Below are positions 1 to 12,800 of a DNA stretch of 64,000 nucleotides, piece by piece. The notes below the pieces were generated by a model. That model did not search any database and had not been told where the DNA came from. It saw only the letters and a program-made list of their open reading frames with translations. The translations under genes and the position numbers were made by a program. Each line of letters starts with the position of its first letter. The stretch's first letter is position 1. The stretch covers positions 8,813,698 to 8,877,697 of the forward strand of contig OZ038325.1 of the NCBI GenBank assembly GCA_964035795.1, written 5' to 3'. This DNA comes from Pterobdella sp. o SKG-2022 (lineage: Eukaryota; Annelida; Clitellata; Hirudinida; Piscicolidae).

Positions 1-586
1 TCACTCAAACTGAACCTTTCCACTGATATCATTAATTTTGAACCTCAGTCTAAAGGTTAGCGAAATTATTCTATGATTTTTAATTAAATTATTCCATAGA
101 ATGTCAAATATTGTTTTGATATTAATCTAGATTATATCCATTTTCAACATAACCTTCGACCTATACATATATGAAGATTTGCATTCAAATCTAATTTCTC
201 CAAATAAACCTAAGTTTTTTCAACTTTTTATCATATAAAGTTTATTATTTATTAATATTCATAGGAGAAGAAAAATTTCATTGAAAATATGGAGAAAAAA
301 GAGAGTCGCAAGAAAGACAAGGCAACGGAATATATAAATTAATATATACTATAAACTTAACTTGGAAAGCTAATCATCACTTCAAAAAGTCTGTTTGATA
401 TTCCTTTCTATAAAAAATTTGACTTCAAATTCCATTGAAAAAAAATAAATTTGAAAATAAAAATATGTACAAAGTTGACCAATAGTATCTATTAAATAAT
501 TAAAGCTCAAAGTGGCAAATCATATATAAAAAACAAGGCAAAACCCATCCTTGAACAAAAGTCAATTTTTTCACCTGTTAAATACA
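1..586. other. AT-rich upstream region of the tetraspanin gene
   Basis: No coding sequence recognised. It is AT-rich single-copy-looking DNA leading to the first coding exon of the tetraspanin at 587. It probably contains the promoter and 5' UTR if no upstream non-coding exon exists. Confidence 0.5.
523..530 (+). promoter_or_regulatory. possible TATA box of the tetraspanin gene
   Basis: TATATAAA lies 57 bases before the initiator ATG at 587. That spacing would allow a TSS around 550-560 and a very short 5' UTR. In such AT-rich DNA this match can be chance, so it is only a candidate. Confidence 0.25.
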
Positions 587-816
587 ATGGAAGAAGACAA
601 AGAGCCATTTATAAAGTGGAAGAAATTACTTGTGGGGTGTAACAAATATAGGAAAAAATGCCTCAAATCTCCTCTCACGTCTCTTTGCACCAAAGCTCTC
701 TTTGTCTTCGTCAACTTCGCCTTCTTAGTTAGTGAATTATTGGCGTTTATGATGTCTGTTGTTGCCAGATGCATACATGGTTGTTGGTGTTGTGATGGTT
801 GAGCGCGCGCGCGCGC

Positions 817-849
<33 letters not shown>

Positions 850-3800
850 GGTTTGGTGGGTGGGTGTTTGAATGAAGGATGTCTTGTTTTGTTGGGCCAA
901 TATTTAAATACATTAGCATACACATTTTGTTGAATAATAAGGAATCTTTCAACCGATTAAATTTTTGATTTCATATTAATCAAAAAAACATTGATGAAAC
1001 TTAAATATACAGTGAGAGAATGTTTGAAAACTGGTGCAAATGACGAAAAGCACTAAGAACAAGCTTAATGTTATTTATTCAATGCGATGGAATATCATCA
1101 AGAACATTGAAATTGTCGCAGCCATTCTTAAGCTCTAATTACCATTTAAATCCAAACATTACTATGCAAAGAATCGACCGTAAATCATTTTTGAATTTTA
1201 TTGATTCGAAACGAATTTTCACCTTATCTATGATAGAGATAGAATCAGACGTCTATTTAGAAAAATTATTTTTTTTCAAAAAAGGCAATTAATTGTGGAG
1301 CAAGGATTTAAATTTAAAAATTAAAAGTTTATACAAGTCACACAGATAGCATTTTATAGGCAGTTTATGCCTCGAACTTTCATATTCAGAATTTTATTGC
1401 TCCGGTACTTGAAAATCTAACTTGAACTATTTAAATTGTGAGACACCTCGGCAATATAACATAACCTTCATCCCTATTCGAAGAGCCGCAGGCAAGCGAG
1501 AATCTTAAGCTCCTTTTCTTGAACATTTTCAATAAAACTCCTCCAACTAATTCAAATGCGTTTTGAAGTAGAATTACTGAAAAATTAAAATATTTTATAG
1601 TTTAATGAGGTAAAATTGCCCGAAGCGATATGTTTTGCGTGAAACCACAAAAATTCTTGCATCAATAGATCCCCTTTTAATGAGTCTGCCAATTTATTTA
1701 TCACTTGTCATCAAGATTATATAAGCTTTTAAATCTTTTTAAAATTTTAAAAAATAAATATTAATTTATATTTCAATTCAATCGAAACATGCATAAAAAA
1801 TTTTAAAGTCTTACGAAATAAATACGAGAGTTTTGCTATTTTTTAACCATCTTTTTCCACCATCTTTTTCCACCATCTTTTTCCACCATCTTTTTCCACC
1901 ATCTTTTTCCACCATCTTTTTCCACCATCTTTTTCCACCATCTTTTTCCACCATCTTTTTCCACCATCTTTTTCCACCATCTTTTTCCACCATCTTTTTC
2001 CACCATCTTTTTCCACCATCTTTTTTAGTCATTTTTTCCCACTTTTTTCCCATATTTTCGCCATTTTTCACCACTCTATGTGGCTTAATGGTAAGGATGA
2101 ATATCTCTGATTAAACATTTATACTAATTATTTGTTCATCATTTCCTACCAGAGCTCCAATTAAAAAGTAAATTTAAATTGTTATTTGTTTTGCATCGGA
2201 TGCAAGGTGTTAAAGGAAAGTTGATCTGATAGTTCTACCATTCCCCTTCAAACGTCATGTTTCTTAGAAACGATTCACAAATAATTGGTCTACTTGATTT
2301 TTCAAATCGAACTTTAATTTTTCATCGATTGCTTCATTATTTGTACTTGTTTTACTGAAAAAAAAATATTTAGTTTCATAAATAANNNNNNNNNNNNNNN
2401 NNNNNNNNNNNNNNNNNNNNNNNNNNNNNNNNNNNNNNNNNNNNNNNNNNNNNNNNNNNNNNNNNNNNNNNNNNNNNNNNNNNNNNNNNNNNNNNNNNNN
2501 NNNNNNNNNNNNNNNNNNNNNNNNNNNNNNNNNNNNNNNNNNNNNNNNNNNNNNNNNNNNNNNNNNNNNNNNNNNNNNNNNNNNNCACCTGTATATACAA
2601 ATATATATATAAATAAATATATATATCTGAAATGAATCCCCAATATGGATTCTCCGCAGCTGCCGACCTAAACTAGGATACGTTTATTAGGTTGTTTTTG
2701 AACATCTCGATACAAGAACTCGAAATGCTTCTAAAATAAGCACTCGCCCTTTATTAAATTAATCCCTGTCGCTGCCCCATTGTAAAAGAGCAGTATTTCT
2801 CCACCGAAATATTATTAAAAGCATATATTAAAGTACTTAAAATGTTCGGAGATTATTCTGGAAAGCTAAGTTGAGATTGAATTTTATGTTTTTTTGATTC
2901 TCTTTGCAATGGGTTTTTTTTTTTGAAATAGCGATGCCTCACTGTTCATTTGTTGCTTTTATTCTCATCTCTGCAAATGAATCTTTTAACATTCAGTCCT
3001 CACACCTCACCCATTAACTTTTGTCCAAAGGTTTATAAGTTCCCAGTGTAGTTGGACGCCTCACGAGCAACTTACCAGTGGAAGCATACCAGGTATAGTG
3101 ACATCCATCACATAAAAACGACTCAAAAGCAAAAGAAATACAAGTTTTGGAGTTCTCAAACACGATGTTATGCGCCAAAAATGCTTCGTGTAGATTATTT
3201 CGGTAATTGAAAAATAAGAAAGGCTATTTTGGTTCTCTATCTAAAGCTTTTTTGCCGAGAAGAATATGCCGGCTAATTGAAGATTGTAGAATTAGTGTTT
3301 CTTCTTCAAAAATTACAAAATAATAAAACATGGTCTCCATCATTGTTTTATGAATGTCTTAATCAAGGAGCTTCGTGTGCTGCGGCATACCAATGCTATC
3401 GCAGCCTCCCAATACTCCCGCAGCATACCAGTATTACCGCAGCATTCCTACCCATTCTAACCAATAACACACTACTATGTCATCAGAGTAGTCTAAGTTG
3501 TTCCGTAACGACTCAAAATCTCATTTCTAGATGTTCAAATAATTAAAACATCTGCCATAAATAGTAGAACAAAACAACAAAATAAAATAAAAACATAGCA
3601 GAAGTAACAGCTATTACTCCGCATTAGGTTTTACAAACACAATTAGGTCTTGATGTGTTTCCGAATAAGTAAGAAAGAACGTCTTTGAATGTGAAAATAC
3701 ACTTTTATATTGTTGCTGTATCTCTCATAAAAGAAAATATGGCGGATAAACTTAGTGGCGTCAACCCAAAGAGTCTCTAGACCACGAAAAATTTGTTTAA

Positions 3801-6800
3801 ACTTCAAAATAACATTTTTTTGAGGTTTTTTGTGAAGTCGATCTTTTTTCGGTATTTTCAAGCAACTTCTTCATTCAAAGCTCAAAAAACGATTTGATAA
3901 AATTCTCAAGCTCCAACAAAAACCCATTTGTAAAAATTTTAGGATCTCCCTCTCAACTTCAAACCCCCACTTGAACTTCACAGCATTGGAATTTTAACAA
4001 AAATGTAATTAAAGTTTGTTGAAAATTCATAGCTCTTTAAATATTTAGAATCTTTTATTGTGGATAGAAATGCTATGTCATACATTTTTAGACAGTTTTC
4101 ACAAGCCACTGTGCTGAATATAATTATCTTTTTGAATATCTCGAGTGTAGTTTGCAGTAATGCTTTTTAAAATGTTTTATTTTATGCAATTTTTTTAGAA
4201 AAACTTAATTTCATTTTGATGAGTTTTTCAAAATCCACTAAACATCTTAAAATTCAATTTCTTTAATGAGGATATTTTGAGCATGAAAAGCACCGAGGGT
4301 TGGCAAGATTTATATGAATATTTCATCCTTACTGTTCACCCCATAATGCTACTACTTCTACCTTCATTAATAAGCTGGTGCGCTATCAGATTGAATGGCC
4401 CTTCAGGTAATCAGAAGGTGAAGTTTGTTTGGAAGCTGTGATGTAATCGATTTGAATAGCTTAGAATTTAATTAGCTAAAAACATTAATAGGGCCGTTAA
4501 ATTTTAATTCACTTATTTTGGGTTGAATAAAGGTTTTATTTGATGTTTGGCGTTTTTTTGCACAAATAATTAAAAAAAAACGTTTTTTGTATTTATGTTA
4601 TTTTTAACATGTTGAATCTTTGGTTTGAAAAAAAATTTGAATTTATGTCACTTTTATACCATTTTATCACACCGTCCTCCATTTTTCCACCAAGAATTAT
4701 TTGCTTTTAACATATACTTATCTGATAAACTTTTTATTTATTAAAATATATTTTTTAATGCATTCTTCAAATTTTCACTCTTTTCTTTTTGCTATCTTTG
4801 TTTTTTATGACCCAAAAAACTGCACCTTTTTATAGAGGGATTCAAAATTGGAATTTTTTCGTCAAAAACACCATTTTGTTTATCTCCAAAAGCATAAATT
4901 AGCTTATCTTTTGATAAATACTTTTTTTTTTGGATCTAAAGCTATGTGTGAAATTGTATGGAAAAGTCTTCATGTATGTTTTAATTCATAACCTTCAGTA
5001 TCGAAAGTCTCAAAAGTTTTTGTATTGAATAAAAACAACAGTCATCATAGATCAATTCTGAAGCAATTATGTTTCAATAACTTGCACATTTCAAGGTGTA
5101 CTAGTGTGAATGTCTGCGGAGTTTAAGATGAGATCATTAGATTCCAGTCTTATCACAAAACACCACCACGTCCCACCACACACCCCATCCCATCCTACCA
5201 CAAACCGCATTCAGTTCTACCCCACTCGTCTTCACACCGTAGACTCCCGCAGTTTTTTCAAAATTTTAGAATTATTCGGAAAAATTTGAAATAAAAAAAG
5301 CTTCTATTAGTTTCAAAAGTTCATGCCGTTAAGAAATGGTTTGCAAAAATTTAACCATTCAATTTGTGTCTGAATTTAAAGTGGCGAAATTAAAAGTTAA
5401 AATATAGACATAAAATATAATGAATGCATATAAAATTAAAATCGAAAAAATAAAAAAAAATAACATAAAAACGAAAAACATAAGAGCGATGAAAAAGTGA
5501 AAAAAAATAACAGCAATTAAAAAATATATATATAACAGAAAACATTAAGAATAATAAAAATAATAATTAAAATAATAAAAAATAATAAAATTACCATAAA
5601 AAAACCATCATCAGTCATCCATATCGCAAAACGATCTCAAAACGATTTTATGAATAAACGCCTTAGAATATCCACAGAAGTCCGCAGCCACTTTTGAATT
5701 TTATTATGCCTAATTTATTATTAATAATTTGATTATTATTTCATTATTATTATTATTATTGTTACTGTTATTATTGATGCTGTTATTTTTACTCTTTCAA
5801 TTTTTTATCCTCATTTTATTCACAAAAAATTTTAATTCTCCATTTTAGTCGTTTTATTGATTAATCTTAATACATTTCAAATAATTTCAATTCTTTTGAA
5901 TTCAATTTTTAATTGCCCATAAACTTCTCGGAATGTTTGGAACTTTTCTCATTATTTTCGAATACAAAGTTCTCAAACTTATCGATGATTAAAATATAAC
6001 TTTAACATTGTCAACTGAAAACTGTCAGATAACCCTACAAAAAAGTTGAAATTATTCAATAAATAATATTAATTAATATTTAATTAATATTAAATATAAT
6101 ATTCAACTAAATATCTGATTAAATACTAAATTAACATCGGACAAATAATTACAAAAAAATAAATAGAGATCTTGACTACGAGTTTATAGAACATTCAACT
6201 GAAACCCAACAGAACTTGCCCTTCACCCAATAGAATAGCCAACTAACATTAAGCGGTTATCCAATCGTACATCTCTCTCTTGACTAACATTCACTTTTAA
6301 GCACATCGTTTTAGTATTTCCACAAAGTTATAAATAAGATATTAAAGAACATCAGAGATGGAAGGGTAGAATGAAACTGTCAATTGGCGGAGCTGCTCAC
6401 TTCCTGTTGAGTTGTCGCTTTTCGTTCTCCATGGTGGTGTATGGGTGATGACTTTGTGGGTTTTATCAGCCTAGTTTTGAGACTAAGTAATTTTATACAG
6501 TCATTTGATAGTTTAAGAAACGCTATGGAAGGTTTCAAGCATTTGTTTTGTTTAATTTTCATCATCGAAAAATTTCGAAAAAACCAATAATCTTGTAAAA
6601 AATCTAAAAAAACAGAAAATATGAGAGGCGTAAAACAGACCAGAAAAGTCTTATTAGTCCCCGGGTTTACATTGATCTTCAAACATCACCCTTTCTTCCC
6701 CTTTCTCCCTCTTCCCTTCCTCTCCTTTCTTCCTCTTCTGCCCCTTCATACACCCATCACTCAGTCCTCAAATTGTGCTAGAAAATTTGTTGTTTTATAA

Positions 6801-9800
6801 TGTATTTCAAAGTAATTTTTATTTGATTCTTATCAGATTTGATTTTGCGGATTGTTTTTTTGACCTCTATGTACTGCCTGTGATTACTTTTTGATTGCAT
6901 CTGTGCCATCCATCACCAAACATCCCCAATCACCAAAAATTCCCTCACCAAACAAGTATCCTTCAAACAGCAAACCAGCACCACTTCCACTCTCATTCCT
7001 CTACCACCCTTTTCCATCTCCCCCACCTATCCACCATCCTTACTATTTGTTCTACCACACATCCATTTAAACAACCACCATCATCATCTTCATCATGCCC
7101 AGCGGAAGAACCCACCTTCTCGTGGTGCTGGGTGTGCACTCCAACAGGAGTGTCGAAGAGGCTCTAAACCACGTCAGTTTCCAACCACAAAGCATTTCGA
7201 GAATTCATCCGTCATTTTTATCGCTGCTCACCAAAAGTCACAAACAACGCGAAGCTGCAAGTTTCTTTCGGTACTCGCTCCAGAGTGTCGGAAGAATTTT
7301 TGGAAGCTGGCGCTCAACAACAATCATCTTCATCACACCACTCTATAAACCTTCACCCCTTCCCCATAAATTACCCAAAACCTAGCCAAAATATTTTTTG
7401 TATTTGGCCCTCAATTCCGTCTTTAGTTTTTTGAGCATCTCTGTAAAGCTATTTTCTCGCAATTATAGTTCTTCTAGTGGCAAGATTTAAAACCCCTTCC
7501 TTGCATCTAGCTGGTGTTTTATACTGTCTCGTGCTGGCCGCAACTTGTTGTTTTTGATTTTTTATTTTACTTTATAAATCACTTTCCTACGTCGCTTCAT
7601 TAGTTTTTTTTTATAATTTCAAAAAAAATGTTCTATAGTTATAATTTGAAGGATATTAGAAGGAAATGGGTCTTTGAAAAATCAGGATATAGTTCCATAG
7701 CGATAAATTTTTGTTTTTCAGAAAATTTTGCGATGTTTGCATGGGCAAAGGCTTTCTAATTTATCAAATAATCTATCCATAAGTGTAAATCTTTTTTTTT
7801 TAAAAATTTGTTTTTTATTTAAAAAATTAAAAAATCTCTTTTTAATCAATCGCTTTTCCACGCATTTTCATTATTTCGTTAAAAATAATTTTTTAAAATT
7901 TATGATCTTTCGGTTTATACATTCTGAAACGAATGTTGAAAAGTGCATTGAACAAAGACAACGCCGTGAACGGCATTAGAGCAATCCATCAAATTTGGCT
8001 AAAAAAACTTCCACAATAAACTTTTTAATTTCCACGGAGATTTTTCAGAAACAAGGTGAGATTTTCAAATATAATAAAGTTTTTAATACGATATTCCGAG
8101 CAATTAAAAAACCTTTTGATAACTATGAAACGGTTAAAAGCTAGACTGCACATAAAACCGCAGTATTAAAATGTTTACATTTTATGGTCTTAAACGAAAC
8201 GGTATATTTTTTATAGAGTAATAAGAAGAACCATTAAAATTAACGAATTGCTCTAAATAGAAAACTTTTTGTTTTTACACCGCAGTATCCACATATAACT
8301 CTTAGTATATATCTTGTGTTTCTCATGAAATTAACACAACTTTGCACTAATTAATTCACTTATGAAACAATAACTGCCTTCAAATCTTTAACTGTTACTT
8401 GATACACAAACAAGATGAAGTTGTAAAGAATTTTTCTTTGGTGCAATCTTATCTGACTTTCTTGAACCTTTTTGATAAATGTCTCTTTGAAACCCATATC
8501 TTAAAGGCAATACAAATCTGTATTACAAATTCCAATTTTTTACACATTTTCAAAAAATAATGTTTTTTATATAAGGTTATCTGCATATTAAGTTATAAAG
8601 CACTCAAAAATGACATTATTTGGTTTATAAAAAAAGGTGTCAAACTTTTAGAAGGTATACTATTAGAGTGGCCCTTGAATAACTTTCCTCCATTTGACCT
8701 TGTCACTCACGACACTCAGTCCAATTCTTATTCTGATTTAATCAGACTCGAAAATAACTTAATATATTTTAAATAAAATATTTTATAATATTTTAAATAA
8801 AATATTTTATAATATTTTAAATAAAATATTTTATAATATTTTAAATAAAATATTTTATAATATTTTAAATAAATATTTTCTTGTTTTGATTTGAAATTGC
8901 TTTTTGATTAATACAGCCGAGAAAAATTCATCGCTTACAGAGATGGCAATCGCTGATTCCATAGCGCCATAGCATACATTTTGTATTGTTATGACATCAA
9001 AGTAGATCTTGACGCACATCGGAATGAAAATAAAACCATGAAGAACCAATAAGCTTTAACTTAAAATGCTATTAGCTCGCCTATTAGATGCTTTTATTAG
9101 GAATCTTGAAAACTAAATCAACATATAAAATAAAACTCTCGAAAAACTATATTAGCAAAATTACATTAGCAACAAACTGCATACTACGGAATGAAATTGA
9201 AGGATTGCTGCGACAAAAGATGCACCCGATAAAACTCGGTCGCGTCTTTTAGCTCTCTATCCCCATTGTTTTAAATATCAAAACCAACCGCACCACTCCA
9301 ACAGGTCTCCGGGTGGATGATGCTGGCAGCTGGGGTGTGGTTGCACCTAAGAAGAGAAACGATCTTCTTCTCTCCTCTCATCCTCGCCACACAAAATCCT
9401 CTTTTTTTCATCGACAGACTGAGTTTGGGCTTGGTGGCGGCTGGCACCTTCATCTTAGTCATGTCGTTTCTGGGCTGCTGTGGAGCTTGCACTGAGAGCG
9501 TCTGTTTCCTGGCGTTTGTCAGTCTCCTATGCTCTTGAATCCATCAATTCATCACCCATCCATATATCAGTTCATCATTAATCAATACATTCTTTATATA
9601 TGTACGTATCATTTTTATACACTTAAGCATAATTGAGTAAATCTTCATAGCGCCTCTTACGCTTAATAAAAAAACGCATCATTTGTGTATGATGTAGAGG
9701 AAGATGAGTTAATATCTTCTGTTGTATATACATTTATTTGAAGATTCATAAGGATTTGATGTGTATCTATGTAGATTACGTTATACTGGTGTGGTTTTTA

Positions 9801-12800
9801 TGAAGATTCCAAGTATGATTAATTTATATTGATTTTGTTTGCCATCACACGATAAAACTGGCTAGGGTAAGGATAAACTTATCGAGTTTGTAGTTATTTC
9901 AGGGTATATAATTACAATATACAAAACAAATCAACATTTTAATTCGAACAATATTAATTCTGTATGTATCCGCGTGTTTTTAGATCCTGTAGTGGAATCT
10001 ATTCTTATTTTCACCTCAAACAAGGAGTTTTAGTGGTGCAGTATACCCAAAAATATTGATATAATTTTCCAACCTTACCAACACATAAATATAGAACCAT
10101 TGGGAACCCCTCACCAATAATGACTCCTCTTAAACCTTCCCTACAGTACGTTTTCTTGCTACTTGTCACCTTATCTATCCAGCTCTGCTTTCTCACCATG
10201 TCCCAGGGAATCAAATCAAAGGTCAAATTGATAAAAATGCTATTTATGATACTGTATCTATTTTACATGATACAATATCAATATAATATTATTAACCTAT
10301 ATTATGCATTTTTATAATGTATTTTGTTGGAGTCGGTCTGCAACGATATTTTCTGCTTGTATTTAAACTGATTTGTACTACTATATTTGCAGTTCCTTTT
10401 AGCATAGTCATATTCCATATTAATTGCTGTTTTTTTTCGACTCATTTTTATTTGATTATAACCTATTCATTTCCATCTAAATTTATCTCTATTGAATTTA
10501 TTTCATTCATTTAAATATTAATTTACTACTTAAAACATTAAATACCAACCTATTCATACCTTTAAGGTATTATAACGAATTTTTAAAAATACCTTTCCAG
10601 TACCTATAAATTCATTTAATTTTCCATGCAAATCAGTCCGAATAGATTCCCAAATATGCCAAGGTTGACAGGCATAATTGAGGAAGGACAGAATGGCGTC
10701 CCAAAGTGGTCTTTAGTTTTTTAACTCATTAAAAACCCGTTATAAGACATTAAAAGTTGATAGATATTAGTAATAGGTGGGATAGTGATTAGATATATGA
10801 ATTATATGGCCAGGGTTTTCCATATTTCTTCGTTTTTTTGCCCCCAAATGCTCAACGCAAATATCGCTCACATGTTTAACACATTCATTATTTTTGTTAT
10901 TTAATTATTTATATTTATTATTATTATTTTTCTGTTTTAAACTTTCCAGAGACATCGTATGTATCTTTCTTCAATATTTTGTAACGAAAAACATCAAATA
11001 AGAGGAATTTTTTATACATTTATTGAGAATCAGAAGCTGTAATTTTCCATAAGTTTAGCCTTATAAAACGATAGTATTTATTTTGTTATTTTTGGCTGTT
11101 TTTGATGTCACAACTATAATAACTCCATTATTTTTGTATCATAATTATTCTAATTCTTATTTAGCACATTAAATTTTTTATTTATCATTGACACTTTGGG
11201 TGTGATAAATGCCACAATCGATTTGGAGGGATATGATGGATAGTGGACATTAACACAAACACGATGGGCCTTTCCTATATCTCTTGCTTCTCCTTACAAA
11301 TTATTTATCGCCAGCTATTTTAAGGCGCGAATTCCATTCGGTCCGAGTGGCTTCTATTAATTTTTCTTTGTTTTATTATCATAAACTCAAAAAAATTGCT
11401 TCCGATCTGTCATCATTTGGAGCTGTATAGCCATTTAAGAAGCATCGCATGTGTTTTAATTTATTGTTTTCTCCCAAGTTTCATAAAAAAGTTTAATAAG
11501 CATTTCGGGTTGAAAGTTATTTATAAAGTTGGATGCGTTTGCTAGATTTTTTCGTACTGAAAAATGGCTTTGAAACTCTTTAAAATTTTAGTGGAATTTG
11601 GAAACACATAATCGACACCTCAAACCCCTCCATCTCTTCCCGCAGATCATGTCGGAGATAGGGACCGAGATGTCGTACCAGGTTAAAAACCTGTACAACT
11701 CCACTGGGAAAGTTGACAACACCAGCTCCCCCCACATCTACAAACTCACTACAGCCTGGGACCAACTCCAAGTCACGGTGGGTTGCTTTGGGAGGGCTTT
11801 GTAGTGTCACGTGGTTTAGGTGGGATTTTTTTGAAAAAGGGTGTTTTGTGGTGAAAGTGGCGATCATGCGGAAGATGACGAAAGCCGATCCGTTAGAGCA
11901 CTTCACGTGAGCAAATGCAGGAATGGTCTTTTTAAAAAATAAACTTGGAGCGTGAGACTTGGAAATTTCGTATAAAGCGAGTGTCACACAAGTCAACGAA
12001 GAACTTCTTCAAATATTTTGTAATGTACACTTCTTATAAAAGTTTACTTTCAAATATTTAAACGTAAATCAAATTGATTTTTTGTGTTTTTTCGGGAACA
12101 TGGTCGCCCAATCGCATATTTATTATTAATGTTTTACGCGCTCAAAACATCCTCAGTTTCTTTTTTCGGCGTACCTAGGGACCTACGGCAGAATTGATTA
12201 CGTCAAAAATGCTTTTCCGGTCGTGACGTCATATTATTTTTGACGTTGTTGGCTTATTTAGGTGACGTAACGCCATTCAAAATAATTATTTGTTAAATAA
12301 AGAAAATGTGTTTTTGCTTAATGGGTTGGAAAGAAGAAGGGGACTTTAAGGAAAGTCAATTATGACAACAATTAAGCTTCTAAATGCTCATTTATAACAC
12401 TTCGATCGAGGTAAAAACAAAAAAAAATAAAAAAAATAATAAAACCAAAGGAATAAAAATGAAGACTGGCGCGCATGGAGAATTAGTTTAGAAAGCAAGT
12501 TTATATAAATAAAGACAGCAGATAGAAGCTTCTTTGCAAAACGCTCTTGGTGTCGCAGATAATTGTTTTATCGATAAACTGTTTATCTCAATTGTTTTTC
12601 TTCAAATGGATATGTTCTGTTGTTTGTCAATAGGTTCGACACCTCAGTTTTACTGTTTTATTTTATTTGTTCGTGTTTTGATTTTAATTTTATATGATTC
12701 GTTTTGAATTGAGATCATCAAGTCATTTTTTAAGATGTGAACACGCATTCAGCTCTGAAGCTCACAAGTTCTCAAGTGCTTGAATCATATCATTCGAGTC

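Larger units (their letters stand above)
728..9304 (+). other. tetraspanin intron 1 (8.6 kb)
   Basis: Long AT-rich intron with no convincing gene inside. It begins with a G/T-rich tract (GC/GT microsatellite at about 803-865) soon after the donor and ends A/C-rich before the acceptor at 9304. It holds a 13-bp minisatellite, a run of N, a 19-bp repeat, internal A/C-rich patches and a 24-bp AT-rich tandem array, each listed separately. Confidence 0.8.

Noticed and set aside
571..952. His/Thr-repeat ORFs on the - strand
   Set aside because: Translation of the GT microsatellite antisense to the tetraspanin donor region.
1811..2114. Repetitive ORFs on both strands (Lys/Trp-rich on -, Phe/His-rich on +)
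   Set aside because: They are the 13-bp minisatellite read through three frames; no gene context.
2314..2643. Minus-strand ORF through the N run
   Set aside because: Most of it is unresolved sequence.
11580..11996. Minus-strand 138-aa ORF
   Set aside because: Overlaps tetraspanin exon 4, which is supported by the clear extracellular-loop sequence and splice phases.
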